DNA of 64,000 bases from Eumeta japonica (GCA_005406025.1 BGZK01001308.1:108299-172298); one strand, 5' to 3'; counted from the first letter of the stretch, positions 15,001 to 30,000 are shown. Numbers and translations are program-made. The notes: a model not told the origin generated them from the sequence alone.

Positions 15001-18000
15001 TTTTATCTTAACATTATCTATCGAGCCAGCGATTCATCGTAATAGGTACCTAGTATAGCTGGTAAAAATTCGTTATAGGTGACATGCTGCATTTGTGCTC
15101 CGACAACTTTCCTCGACTCTTGGAAAACAGTTTCATCATCCCAGTCGGGATTCATTTTTTGGAGGATTGATGCCAGGCGATTGTGCTGCCGGGCCCACAG
15201 GAGATGCATAGTGGTCAGGTGCAAATTTTCATTGGCTCGGTCGTCACCTATAATATAAGTATTGATAAAAAGCATTATGGTATAAGAAGACGATATGTTT
15301 TGCGTATTTTATACGTAAAATTAATATGAGACATATTGAAACGAAATACAAAGTCGGACGGGGGTTATATTTTTATTTTCAGTTTATTTGTGTTTTATTG
15401 TCAGTTTAACACCGCTTTCTTTTGTTTTTTAGCAGGTGAATTCTGTAGCCTATTACATCAATTAAGATACTAGCTTAGATTGTGAAATATTGAAATACTT
15501 TAATTTCTCTTTATGTACGTATTCTGCCCTAGTTTTTATAGCTTGTTTTTCAAGCTGTTATATTGATATGTCAGCACTAATAACACGATAAAACTTCCAC
15601 GCGCCATGCAGGCAAATTTAAATGTTGTGATATTTACCTGATTCAAAACAATATTTTCCCTTGCTGATCATCTCGGCAGTATTGCAGCTATCGTCGGGGT
15701 CTGTGCTCTGCGGCAGCAGATCCACCCCTCCGATCTCCAACATCCTCAGAGCACCGCCCGAGTAACTTCTTAGCCTCTTGACTTTTTCTTCTGACGGGCC
15801 ATAAATCGTAGAACCGTCTATGAACGCTGTTGCCTGATTTAACTGTTCTCTTGGGCCTATAAAAAATGTCCTTTGATGGCAGCATTTTATTTCAGCAACT
15901 TCCTTTTATTCCATCAGTGAGCCTATCATGAAGTCCTAGACAAGAATTTATCTATAGACACCTGTCTCTTTCATTTATTACGTTGCGCAAGAGAGATAGC
16001 GCTTTAGAGAGACTCTTGTCTAGGGCGTCGCGCTAGGCCCGCAGGACGAAGTATTGGAAGCATTTTCGTATTAAATTTTAGTAATGTTTATCACAATGAG
16101 AATACTTTTCAAAAAAGGATCTTTGTAGAGATTCTAAAAATTATCTATACCCAACGAATCATAGATAACAGTTTTAAATTAAAAACCCTATCATGGCGTA
16201 GATTGGCGAAGAATAAAATATTTCTTTTGTCCGTCTGTGTATTTGTAACTTTAGCTAAATCTTTCAATTGATTGATAAAATTATTTTTTTCAATAATTTT
16301 GAATAAGCTTTCATCTTGAAGGAAGACAATCATAAGCAGGGCTATCTTAGGTTAAGCAGGGGCTCTTGGGCACACAGAGGTTGAGTCTTTGCGCACACAA
16401 AATCGGGGCTCTTAGGCACAGAGCCGAGGTCTTTGGACACAGAGCCTTTGAGTTGGGACTAACAGAATAGAGTTGGGATTCTATAGAAAGATAAATAATA
16501 CGTGAATGAAAATAGAATGTAATGTACGTGCAAGTCATACGACAATGACGGTATTTCGAGTCCCCAGACTGATAGCCCCAGGCTCGTGTTCCGCGTGTTC
16601 TTATAAAAAAACAGAACCGGTCATAGGATACTTTTTACAGAAGACGTCAATTTTTTGTGTAAACTTATGAAAATTACACACGCGGAGATTAATAGTACGA
16701 TAAAAAGGTGTCATTTTTACTATACACCGCGTCAAGGAGGAGGTTAGACAGAAAGCCTCTCTCGACTCGAAAGACGATTTGGATCCAGTCACACTAGACG
16801 AGGTCAAAGTACCCGTTAAAAATCTCAAAACCAGGAAGGCAGCGAACCTGGATGAGATTAGTAATAAAGCCATTAAATGCTTCTGATCGCCACTTTTGAC
16901 ACTCCTGGTCGCAATATTCAATGCGTGTCTCAGAAATTGTTACTTTCCCAATATGTGGAAAGAAGCCGTTATAATAATTATTCCTAAACCGGGCTAACCA
17001 TGCGACCTTATCGATGGTTATAAGCCCATTAGCTTACTGAGCAGTCTCTGCAAGCTGTACGAAAAAATCCTCAAGTCGCGATTAGAGACCACTTAAACAA
17101 AAAAGGCTTTATTTATTATTGACGAACAGTTTGGGTTTCGTACCCAACATTTTTGTACACAACAAGCTCTCGGACTAGTCGGACATATAACGGAGGGTTT
17201 CAAATGCAATCATAAAAACGTAGCCGTATTTTTCGACGTCGCTAAGGCTCAAAGGCTCAAAGCCCTTAGCAACGTCGAAAAATACGGGTTTAGCACGCTG
17301 GTTTAATACATGTTATGTTATATATCCTAGAGGTGCCAGATCGTCTAATTATACACAGTTATATTAGTATAGACAATTCACTTTTCGCCACGAAAATACT
17401 ATGTCCTCCAAAAGAATCATTAGAGCGGGGATACTTCAAGGCTCCACACTTTCACCCTTACTGTACTCCGTATACATAAATGATATTCCGCGTCCGAAAA
17501 CAGGCGTCCAGTTAGCTTTGTTCGCGGATGACACAACATTGTCTCCACGCAGTGATAGTCTAAATCATATAATATCTCGCCTCCATTGACGAGCTGACGC
17601 AATGGTTTCAACTCTGGAGGATCGAGGTGAATTCGATCCGGATAAATCAGCTGATATTTACTTTTATTATTATAAAAATACTTTCCGCATGTGAAATGCT
17701 CCCATTCCGTGGCAACATAATTACAAATATTTAGGTATCACGTTGGAGAAGCATCTCCTCTTCAAGGATCATATCCAACGTGTTAAGAAATTGGCGTTTT
17801 GAAGTTATACTTCTTTAGGCGCGTTATGAAAAAATAATGAGAGTGAAATTTTAAGATTGTGTGACGCAAAATTAACAGATTGAAGCTGCCCGCTTAGAAT
17901 TCGAATTTCGAATAATGAGAGAATTTATGTACATTTAATATAAGAAAATAAAAATTTATTTATTTAATTTTTAAAATTTAAATGAAATTTTGCATGCATG

Positions 18001-21000
18001 TATAAATCGCATGACAATGCAATATTATTATGACATAGAGCTGATCTGATGATGGAGCTGGAAGGTGGCCATAGGAACTCCGTAATTAAACGACGCAACC
18101 CCATCGAGTTTGGGCTCGTTTGATTCGTCTTGCCGAGTACTTTGGTGCTATATGGTAACCAGAGTCTGATGATGGAGCTGGAAGGTGGCCATAGGAACTC
18201 CGTAATTAAACGACGCAACCCCATCGAGTTTGGGCTCGTTTGATTCGTCTTGCCGAGTACTTTGGTGCTATATGGTAACCAGAGTCTGATGATGGAGCTG
18301 GAAGGTGGCCATAGGAACTCCGTAATTAAACGACGCAACCCCATCGAGTTTGGGCTCGTTTGATTCGTCTTACCGAGTACTTTGGTGCTATATGGTAACC
18401 AGAGTCTGATGATGGAGCTGGAAGGTGGCCATAGGAACTCCGTAATTAAACGTCGCAACCCCATCGAGTTTGGGCTCGTTTGATTCGTCTTGACGAGTAC
18501 TTTGGTACTATATGGTAACCAGAGTCTGATAATGGAGCTGGAAGGTGGCCATGGGAACTCCGTAATTAAACGACGCAACCCCATCGAGTTTGGGCTCGTT
18601 TTATTCGTCTTGACGAGTACTTTGGTACTATATGGTAACCAGAGTCTGATGATGGAGCTGGAAGGTGGCCATGGGAACTCCGTAATTAAACGACGCAACC
18701 CCATCGAGTTTGGGCTCGTTTGATTCGTCTTGACGAGTACTTTGGTACTGTATGGTAACCAGAGTCTGATGATGGAGCAGGAAGGTGGCCATAGGAACTC
18801 CGTAATTAAACGACGCAATCCCATCGAGTTTGGGCTCGTTTGATTTGTCTTGCCGAGTACTTTGGTGCTATATGGTAACCAGAGTCTGATGATGGAGCTG
18901 GAAGGTAGCCATGGGAACTCCGTAATTAAACGACGCAACCCCATCGAGTTTGGGCTCGTTTGATTCGTCTTGCCGAGTACTTTGGTACTATGTGGTAACC
19001 AGAGTCTGATGATGGAGCTGGAAGGTGGCCATAGGAACTCCGTAATTAAACGACGCAACCCCATCGAGTTTGGGCTCGTTTGTATATCTTCCCGAACAAG
19101 TATAACTTCTCCCGCGCGTACACGCACCCAATTTTTTTCTGCATGTCACGTCTCAGTGGCGTGATAGGTAGGAATAGAAAAATGTCATTGCGCAATAAGC
19201 GTACGGTATATACGATATGCATAAGGCCGTTGAAAACATACGCTTGTACAGTTTTTGCTCACACCGCCCCGATGCACTTTACCACCTCTAAGTCGCCCAA
19301 AATGTGTAGTGTAAAAAAACGACTGTCACGTTTGTACGTCAATAACTCTGTTCTTCATAGGGATTTAGAACTTTCTACGATCTCTAAGTACATGAAGGAT
19401 GCGTCAGAGCGTTTCTTCGGCATAATGGTTAACCACTCGAATCAGCTAATTTCTGCTGCGGCTTCGTACGAGGCTCCTTCCGCAAAATATTTCATTAGAA
19501 GACCATAGAGTGTTCTTTTAAACCCACTGCGATTTCACGGCTCAGGTCGAAAAAACAAATTAAGCTTTCCTAAATTTGGACGAGTAGGAGTAAATCCTTT
19601 AATCAGTCAACCGTCAATGGTTTAACTCTCGGGGTACTCTCCGCGCACCGATGTCAATTAGAGGTTCCAACCTGGATCGAGGCCTCCCGTGACTCCCTAC
19701 GCCGAGGTGATCTGAGTGGTTCACACGCAGTAAAGTCACACATCGACTGCATCTGTATGTTGATCGGTCTTGTCAGATAAAGCTGAAAGCCTTTGGCTGA
19801 CAGTAGAAGCCACAATCACGTTTCGGGTGTTTTTTTGGTCCGTGAAAATCGGACACACTGCACGCACGCGGATGCGTAGCAGCTTATAAGGTTTTTTATC
19901 CCCCTCCCCCGCAAGGAGAAACTTAAAAAGAAAGTAGTTTTTACAGATTGTTGCGAGTTCTATTCCAGGCTTATTTATATACTTTTTTTAATTTATTTTT
20001 TTATATTACACCTTCACTACATTTTTTCGTAATTTTTCGTTTAAATTTATTTTAGACTTGGTGTCAATTGAAACAGAAATCATGATCATACTTGAAAGAA
20101 AGAATAGAAGAAGTTTCTTATCGCGATCAACATTCAGATTTAGGTCAGAATCGATATTCATGATGATATTAAGTCTACGGAGGCAAAATCGTGAGCAAAA
20201 GCTAGTTACAATAAATATTGCCTAAATTTTGTATTAGAAGCATAGATATATAATAATGTTTTTAACATGCTTCCATTTGTACAATTAGACTACATCATAG
20301 TAACTTACATAACTTGCATAGTTCGAATTTATACAATTCTAATAATTGTTATGCATCGACAGGAAATTCTGTCGACCATAATTTATTAATTTTTTATTAT
20401 TATTATCACTAGAATATTCTGTTTTAAATAAGTTAACAGTTCCTCAAAGTGACACTTTGAAAAACTGTTACGCAATACCCTATAACGATATGCTTATTTT
20501 AATTCAGTACAATTGTCTATTTCGTTACCAAAATGGCAAGTGGGCGCCGGCGCAGAACGCACGAACTCCATGCAAGTGAGGTTGTAGTCCTCGTAGAAAG
20601 GGTCTTCCTTGTCTAGCTGCACCGGGAAGCATTCAGGATGTGCTGGTTGACTTGGGTCACAGCAAGAAAGAGACGAACCGTTCGCTCCTGAAACCGATAG
20701 AGTAACAGTTTTAAAATATATTGGAATCTTGTCTATTACTATGTGAAGTTTAAAATAACAGGAATTAAAAAATATCCTCAAAATAAAATAAGACCCATAC
20801 GCTTCTTATATATTTTCCAAGCTACAAGGTTAAAAGAGAAAAAATCACTAAATTACATCACCCTTTGACTGATCAAATGATCTTACTTCATCACATTCAT
20901 ATACATGCTATTTATTTTAACATATTTATATGTCCGACTTCGTCCGCATATTGTACTATTGAATCGAACTACCACATCTAATTTGAAAATTATGCACTGA

Positions 21001-24000
21001 TAGTAAGCTACACTGTACCCGAGTATTATAACTTACATTTTATTTTGATACTGGCATTTACTTCGGTTTCGTACAAATCGGAACTGTAAGTCGTAGCAAT
21101 ATGGGAATAGAAAACGGGATACGGAGTAGCATCGAGAACCGAGATCGGGTTCGAGATCGACAACGAAATTGGGATCGAATGCGAGTGTTGGAACTAGATT
21201 AGAATGAAGAGTGTGGACAGGATAGAAACCAGGAACAGTTTTGGGACCGATATTGATAGCGGGAACGAGGTTGGGATTGACAGCAAGATCATTCAATATA
21301 AAGTTCAAGGAATACATTCTACGTCCAGGCAGGCAAACCGCAACCGGAAAGCTATAATAACGTATTATTTCTAGCAATCTCACAAAAAAAGAGAAATATT
21401 TGATTTTTTTAATTACAAAAGCAGGAATTCGAAGTCAGCGCGGTAGTCTACGTCCAAGCAAAGTTGGAGAAAGAAAATATATGTGAGTGATGAAAAAACT
21501 CGGATTTTATCGAAACCTGGGCAATTCCATTTCAGCTGTGCTACATCGTTAAAAATTGTATAGAAGTAATGATTTTTTTGTGTTTCAAAGCTATCGATTA
21601 AAAATGCGAATGCAATGGCAAAGACACAGACAGACAGAGTGACGATGAAAATCTGCATATCTTTTTAATACGACTTTGGAAGTAGTTATCCAAAATAATC
21701 GAATCGAAAAGCTCATACCATTGTTAATGTCCAATACTCATTCAATTTCGACTTTCTTATAACTCAGACGCAATGCCAGGATTCCCGAAAGACTTCGGCA
21801 CCATGTTTTAAGATTTATTTTATTGTAGGATTTTTCAAGAAGTGGGATGATAAAAATCTTGAATGGATACATTCAGTTTTATATAATTTTAAAACGATCA
21901 GTCATAGGATGTCGTGAAATGTGATAGTAAAACAAATTAACAAGTAGTAAACAAGCAATATTTTAAAAATTCAACGTACACCTTTCATTATAAACAACAG
22001 AAATTGTACTAAACCCTCCGAAAAATAGACTTATAAATTTCCTATCGAGTATCTTCAATCACAATAATTATGAAAAGACAACAGTATTCACCTTTGTTCA
22101 GAGCTGTGGCGGTGATGTCGTGGTCCAAGAACTGTCCCCACACGGCCAACATGACGGTGAACGTGGACTCGTGGGCGTAGCTGGAGCGGTGTACGGTGAC
22201 GCTGACGTCCCGCGCGCTGGGCAGGGGGCCCGCCACGCCCGTGCGGGGCTGGCCGATGCCTGCAAGAACATACAAGAAAAATTTCTCAAAATATAATTTA
22301 TAACTTTGTGACATAGCTATATATTATATTTTGTATATTATGTACTATAGCTATACATTATATATCATGATTAAGGATAATCGTGAGTATAATAAAATAT
22401 TTCACAAAAACCTCTACATTATGATAACCAAAAATTTAAAGTTTTAGCGATTAGTAACGGGGGTTCAATTATTGATTCCCATGTTATCGATTTGAGAAAC
22501 GATAGGGACTCCCACACAAACTTATATGCTAGACTTTTAAAAAATTGTCTTTTTATCCCTAAGAAAGGCATGAATATTATGATGTTTGAAGGAAGTAAGG
22601 AAGAAAGGTAAAAAACTAAAATGTTATTTGCTTTTGGTACTATGTTGGATTTTTTTATCTTACTGGGGTATATCCTCCCACAGTTTTATTTCAGAGTGAG
22701 GGACTTGTACGTTACGCTCTCCGCGTTGGCTCAGTGCGAATGGGGTGGTGGATAACGGCCGTCGTCACCAATGCGGTGACAACGACCGCGACCGGCGCGT
22801 TCACTAAACGTGCTCTCCCAAGGCACGGAGCGAGTATGACTTAAGTTGAAAACTCTTTAGTCATTTCGACTGTAGTAGTCAGGATTTAAATTTCATAGGT
22901 TTTGGTTAAAAGGCAACGCCACTCAGTTATCACCCTTCATTAATGTACTCTTTATACTTGGTTTTAAATCGCATTTTCACTTGCATGTTTTTATTTTTTT
23001 ATTTTATATACAAAAGGTCTTAGAACCTAACTGTCAAGATTAAGAAATTTCAATTGAGTAGAATTTATATTTCACCATAAAAGGATAGACAGCAAATTTC
23101 ACAATCTGTAGAAAAAAAAGTATGAGTAGTTCATACAATGCAAGATTTTTAAATAAATATCGGTAAAGGTAGAAGTATCGTATGGTGATGTAATGCTCTT
23201 ACCATCAGCGTAATTGGGTGGTAACGTCCTCCTGAACGGTGTGTTGGCAACTCCCCACCGAAGTGGATGCTGTATGCTGTTACATGTGCCGTTGATGGAC
23301 CTGTACTTGGACACGGGACAAGATATGTTCGGTTTGCAGTACTCGGCCATTGGCCACGAGTCGCCAGTGGATGGTCCTCGACCAACTCCACCCAAGCGTT
23401 TTGACGCGTCTGTCCTGAAATCATATTATTGAATACATTAGTATGGCCAGCGGCGGACTAATAGGGGGGGGGCGGAAGGGGCGGCCCGCCCCGGGCCTCC
23501 GGTCTTGGGGGGCCCCCAAATGCCTCCGCGTTCCCCTGATCAAATCCTAAACAAGACTTTAAAAATGTGTTTAGTACCTACATAATTTCGTCAAGATCAA
23601 AACACTACCGCCATCTAGACTATTTACGCGGTACTAATATTCTTTTAACTTTGCTGAACGCGTCCAATACGTTGGGGAATTCCCGTCTTTGTAGCAGGTA
23701 CTTCCCCAGGAATCCATGAATGAATGAAGTGCAAATAATTCACTCTTGTACGCTGTACGCCTACATTTATATTCTATTTACGTCGAAAAATAAACATTGG
23801 CCTCTTAAAATATATAAAATTTTATTACGTTGATATTTAATAGTTTATTAGTGTGTTCTGATATTTTCGCGAACCCTATTTTCAAATTGTAAAGAAATAA
23901 ACGCGATCTTATCCGTTCAGACATTCAGCAACAGCTGGAAAAATATGTACTGGATATTGCGTTGTGCAGGGCTCAAGGTTATGACAATGCTGCGTCAATG

Positions 24001-27000
24001 TCAGGTGTCCATAGAGAGGGGTGCAACGAAAGATCCGAGAAGTAAATCTAAAGACACTGTTCAGTCCTTGTTCTAATCATTCCTTGAATCTTTGTGGAGT
24101 TCATGCATTTGCATGCGTTCCTTCCAGCGTCACGTGTTTTGGAACAGTAGAGAAATTATATTCGTTCTTTTCGTCATCTACACAGAAATGGAAATTGCCG
24201 AAAGAGAAAACTGGAAAAAAATTAAAACGTTTATCAGATACTCGCTGGAGCGCTCATTATAAGTCAGTAAAAGTTGTAAAAGAAAACATAGAGACAATTG
24301 TGAGTAGTTTGGAACATTTTCAAGATCTAACAAAAGCAAATCTAGATACAAAATCAGGAGCAAACCTGCTCCTGCCGGCTGTTTGTGATTTTACTTTTCT
24401 AACCTATATACAATTCTGGCTTTCTATATTGAAGGAAGTAAATTTAGTTCAACAATATTTGTAGTCTCCAAAAATGACTCTGGATACAGGAATCATCAAA
24501 CTAAACGCCTTGAAGTGACCGAACGAACCACGATTGTAGACAATGCTGTAACTTTTGGCATAAAAAAATTCAATGACATGGACATCAACATCGAGAAACG
24601 AGGAAGAAGGAAGGTAAAAAGAACGATGCCAAGTGAATCAGCTCATGATGCTGGATTATCAATTCAACAAGAAATACGTCGGTCAATGTATGAATGCATA
24701 GACCGATTTATACAAGAATTGTCAACACGATACGGGGCCATGAAACAAATCAATAATATTTTCCAAATTATTGCAACAAAGTTTATGCTAGTAGCTTCAG
24801 ATGACGCTCTGCTTGTAACAGTTCATAATCTGATACAAATTTATGGTGAATTTGAAAAGTAGCAAGTTTCCCAAAAAGGTACCGCAGGTATGTAAAAACC
24901 ACTGATACGAGTTTGGACGTTGCTGCCAAATGGAGAGCCCAAGAAATCCTTCAATTTATAATAAAATGAGACTTCAGTGAATCGTTACCCTGTATATTGC
25001 TTATACTTCAATACTTCTTGAGCATTTGCATCTCGGTTGCATCATGCGAGAGGAGTTTTTCGAAACTTAAACTAATTAAAAATTATCTTCGATCTACAAC
25101 GGGTCAAGAGCGACTGGTTAATCTACAATTTTTTACAATTACAATAGAAAAAAAAATTTCAAAAGAAATCGATTTCAAATAAGTTATTGATGAGTTCAGT
25201 AAATTTAAGGCACGAAAACACATATAACACGCCACAAAAAATTAAAAAATATCTTTGATTTATTTTATCTAATTTTTTTTTGTCGATCGTTTCGTATTTT
25301 ATTTTCCTCACCCATATCTATTCCATATTGTAGGTATGTATGTTTATTTAACCTTAATAATTTAAGTCAAATTTAAATTTCAATTGCCAGATTTTAACGA
25401 AATAAACATATACACTTATTAATACGTACAAATGTGAACTGAATAAAAAGCTTGTAAAGCTACATTTTTTTAAAGCTGGGGGGCCTCATTCATCTTTGCC
25501 GCCCCGGCCTCTGACGAGCTTAGTCCGCCACTGGGTATGGCTAATAATCCTTCGAGTCGGGGCAGTGGTGTCCACTCAGGACAGGCTTTAATTCGTTCAC
25601 AATAATAAGACAAAGACCCAGTCTAGCGGGGTCATGACCCCAACGACCTCCTGCCCCTCGTTTCTCGTCGGTTTCGCTGTGCGTAAATATAAAAGTAACG
25701 ATTGTTTTTCGATCCCAATGCACTTTCAATGTCAATCTCAGTTCTATTCTCTATTCCAGTTGGGGCACTTACTTGTGGATTTTGGTCCTTCCTTGGATAA
25801 TATTGTAATTTTTTGGACGGACGAATGGACATGACGAAACTATAAAAGTTCCGTTTTTGCCATTTTGACTCGGAATCCTAAAAATGGATTACGCTTGACA
25901 AGCGTAGCACTTGTCGCCAACCGTTTTAGTACTACGTGATTTTTGATTGCACGCGTCTCCTCGACGCGCATGCGGAATTCGAACAGTGCGAATTCATAAC
26001 ACGTTCGCCTAAAAGCACGCTGGTAAGCTTTTTTTTTATATTGGACCGAGATTTTTTCATGTGATCTGAGATTTTGCTATTGCTGTGAACTCGGCCGAGA
26101 CAACAGGAAGTGTGTTTTTGCTTAGTGTCCTTGTGAATACACAAGTTCTTATGGTTTGTATTAGTCTCAAACACGCACTATGAATGTTTCCGTAAGTAAT
26201 GTACAGATTGAAATAGCAACTTTCAAAAATTAGCACGTTTAAACAAACAAAAAAAAAACTACTTTTTTTCATGCGGACTATCAAATACAAATGAACCAAC
26301 CGATTTTGACCCAGTTTACGACGATCGACGTTGGTTATTAAGAAGAAGAGCCGGTTAGAATTTAGAATTTATGGGCAGAATAGTTTAAAATATCTATATT
26401 AAAAAAACACTTCTTAAAAATTTATCTCCAAAAATGTCTCTTGACCTAATCAAACGACTTTCATGTTTTTATGTAAAACAAATGGATAGATTTTGGAGTC
26501 TATCGGTAGATCAGTTTACCAAATATTCTATAAGAACGCTTTTAAAATGTTTCTCCAACGAGACCACTTGAAAAAATCAATCGATTTTTATGCAGTTTAC
26601 GGTAGTCCATGCTACTGCCTGGGGAAAAGAGCTGATTAGATTTGATATCGATCGGTGTAGTAGTCTAAAAGTTATTTAATTTTATTTCATTTATATTTTA
26701 TCGCAAAGTAAACAAAACAGATTACAACCATTATAAAATTGTACGGATAGATATGATACATGTACAGTTTAATCTAGGCCGTAATCCTTAAACATGTATA
26801 CATAGCATGCTTAGGATTAAGGTATACATAATAAAATAAAAAAACAGAAAGAGAAAAACAATAATTTACAAAAAGCACATACAATTCACATTATGGAAAC
26901 AAGACGTGTATATTGCGCTTGATAGCAGTAGGTCTGTAATCTGACACATCGACATCGCCCGCGCCCGCGGCGGCTGTTAGGTTGTGCACAGACGGGGCAT

Positions 27001-30000
27001 TCTGGTTGTAAAAGGGTTGTAAAAGGACGTACTGAGTTTGTAAGTTTGTAATGAAAATGTTTAAAAACATTTTTCAGAAAATAATATTTTTGAGATACTT
27101 CAAAATCCACCAGGCTAAATTAGTTCAAAGTTTCATGTAGTTTAAAATAAGTGGATCCCTAATCTCACAAACTACGTTTTCATTGGTTAATCGGTTTAAA
27201 AGTTATGAGAGTATTACATACCCACACATACGCACGCGCATGAACGCGCACGTGCAATGACACACACACGCACACACATACACGCGCCCAGGCTTGCGTA
27301 CTGGGACACACACAAAAACACACGCGCACACACATACGCACACATACAGAGAGAAAAAAATAACACACACAGATACATAGCTACACAAGGACACATAGAC
27401 ACACAGACCCAGATACAGAGACACAAATACACACAAATACACATATAAACACAGACACAGCCACACATATACACAGAAGAACAAACACACAGCATGCACA
27501 CTCGCATACACCCAAGCACACACACCCACAAATGCGCGAGTGCGCGCATGCTTCACACATATAGACATGCAGAACATCACTCGGAAAATGGTCGAAACAG
27601 ATACCTAGAACCCTAAAATGTCAAGATCTGGTGAAAACTCAATTTTTAAAAATTAGGGCGAAAACAGCATCAAATTTTATAAAAAGTTTTCAATTTTCAT
27701 AGCGGAAAGTAAAAAAAACTATTCAGGGAGCTTGGAGTTTTCCTCAAGAATAGGGCTAACAAAGGGTAAAAGGATTCTTTTTCCAAATCCGACTGGCGGT
27801 TCCAGAGGTTAGCACGTCCAAACAAATAAAAAGGAAGACTATTTAGAAAGTTTATAGTTTGCCTCAAAAGTTGGCTAATAATCAATAGCATTTGTCTAAA
27901 TGAATCTAAATTATATCAATACCTAGTTGAATAGTTTTTTTTTTCGTTTGTTTGAACACGCCAGCCTCCGGAACTACCAGTCGCATTTCAAAAATTCTTT
28001 TTGCCTTTGGTAGCCAACTCTTGGTTTTATATATATTTATAGAAGATTGAGCTAACAAACGTAAAAATAATGTTTCGTATATAACTGGTAGTTCTAGAAA
28101 TTAGCGCGTTCTAACAAGCAAACACACTCTTCATCTTCATGTATTAGTATAGATATATAAGCATATGTTTACTACAGCTCAATATCTCTTACCTTTATAA
28201 TACATGCCGTTTATTTATTTATTAATCTAGTTCCATTCAACGACTAACTCATACGTCATTGCGCCCCAATCGGAATAACTTGAGTCCGTACGAATTTCCT
28301 TGTGTATTACATCGGCGCGTCACATACTTAAAATACATTCTGATCAGACTTTGTTTACAGCGCCAAAAGAAATTTAACTTCAAAAATTTTAGATACATGT
28401 AAAAATATACTTTATGTTTTAGTACCATTGTCCCAGAAAATAAATAAACTTTGCTTTTTGAATTAGCTATTAATAGACTTCGATCGATTAGATCGGCAAT
28501 GGCGAACCCTGATTTACGTATTTTTAAACCACACCATTAAGGTCCCTCAACACCTGGGCCATTGAAAAATACGCATACATGCAAAAATTTTTTTATTCTT
28601 GTTATTGCAGTTTTATTTACTTTCACAGATGTCTGTGCTTATTTTTCCATCAAATCTTGTATATGAATTTAAATCCATTACCCGTTGACTTTCAAACTTG
28701 AGTTATTTCACGTCTACGCAATTTTGATCATAAACATGAAGTTGATTTGATGATTAACATAGTCAAAAACCGAAGCAAGCTTTTATTTCCATTAACGTAT
28801 CCGAATGTTCATCGACTTCCCATCTAGCGAGTACATTTTAGGCAACTTCTTGATCTAAGTACACTAATTTGTTACATAGATGCATTCATTACAATTTTGG
28901 CGAAGAAACTACAAAAATTGGCAAATGATTGCCTACAGAATCTAGATAACTGGCCCTCTACTAAACTAAACTAAACTTTGATAGATTCCAGTTTGACCAA
29001 ATCGTACTTAGGTCAAGCGCCGTCGTGTTTAGATTAACTTTTTAATGAAAACTCTAATTTCACAATGAAATTTGCACTCCACTCGATCTATTCTGCAGTA
29101 TTTTGTAAGTCAAGAGCGACATGTGGCAATTAGAAACTCCCGAACTATCGTTTTATACAGTCGTCAGAAGGTGACAAGAGCCGAAGACAAAAGTGATCAC
29201 ACGCAGTCCTCAGTCTAATAATTATTACTGAAGTGTGAAACTGTCGTTATTTGTTTCATGATACATTCGGCATCAACCAGTCGGCTTCCAGGGGCGCCGG
29301 CGCGGGACGAAGCCACACGACGTCGCGGATCGGGTGTCGCGTTCGGTGCATATTCGGTTACTGCGGGCTGCGGCCACGTCGATAGACGGTCTATATTACT
29401 TTCGTATTCCATATATTTTTACTTACATCATCTTTGTTAAATGTTCCGATTTTGAGAAATTGATATACAACAATCCCTTTTTATTATACACGCCCAAAAC
29501 ATTTTTTATCTTGTAATTATTGGAATAATGGGTTTCATCTATTATCTACATTTTAAACCTAATTCTTACATTATTTTAGACGAATTTTAAGCTATTATTA
29601 AAATTATGCTTATTTTTGTAAGTTAAGAGTAAAATTTAAGTACGAATGACGCCTTTCTATTCGTATAAAATTAAAAATTATCCATATAGATAAGTCTGTC
29701 AGCTATATTGATTCTAGTACCAAATTCAATTAAAAATTCAAATATTTTCGTTAAAAAGCCTATAGACGTAGTAAGAGATAATCAGTTCGAAAGTTTGGTA
29801 GACATAAAGTGTATAAGAATAAATGGAACTGAATATGTAACAATATATTTCTTTCTGTAATTCATTACAACTAATAACGAATTATTAGGTGAAATATTTC
29901 AAAGAAAATCATGTCTTTAGTTGTGTCTTTAGTTTCGGAAGTCGTTTAGAAACGACAACTTCAGCGCTTAATCTTACTCGAGCCACTTTTGTTATAGGTT

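Larger units (their letters stand above)
15857..20528. other. Peroxidase intron 6, about 4.7 kb, filled by LINE and satellite
   Basis: This intron contains a broken jockey-like LINE on the plus strand (opposite to the gene) and the 120-bp tandem array. Outside them, at 15860-16730 and 19510-20528, I see only non-coding sequence. Part of 19510-19910 is GC-richer and probably is the 3' part of the LINE. Confidence 0.7.

Noticed and set aside
18045..19081. CRISPR array
   Set aside because: Units are contiguous tandem copies of 120 bases with no variable spacers, in a eukaryotic setting.
17964..19127. 387-codon open frame as a real protein gene
   Set aside because: It is the 120-bp tandem repeat read in a stop-free frame. 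Copy differences change residues freely, the other strand is open in parts too, and there is no start context or domain.
27203..27580. Open frames rich in Cys and Val
   Set aside because: They are translations of the AC-rich microsatellite on the minus strand.
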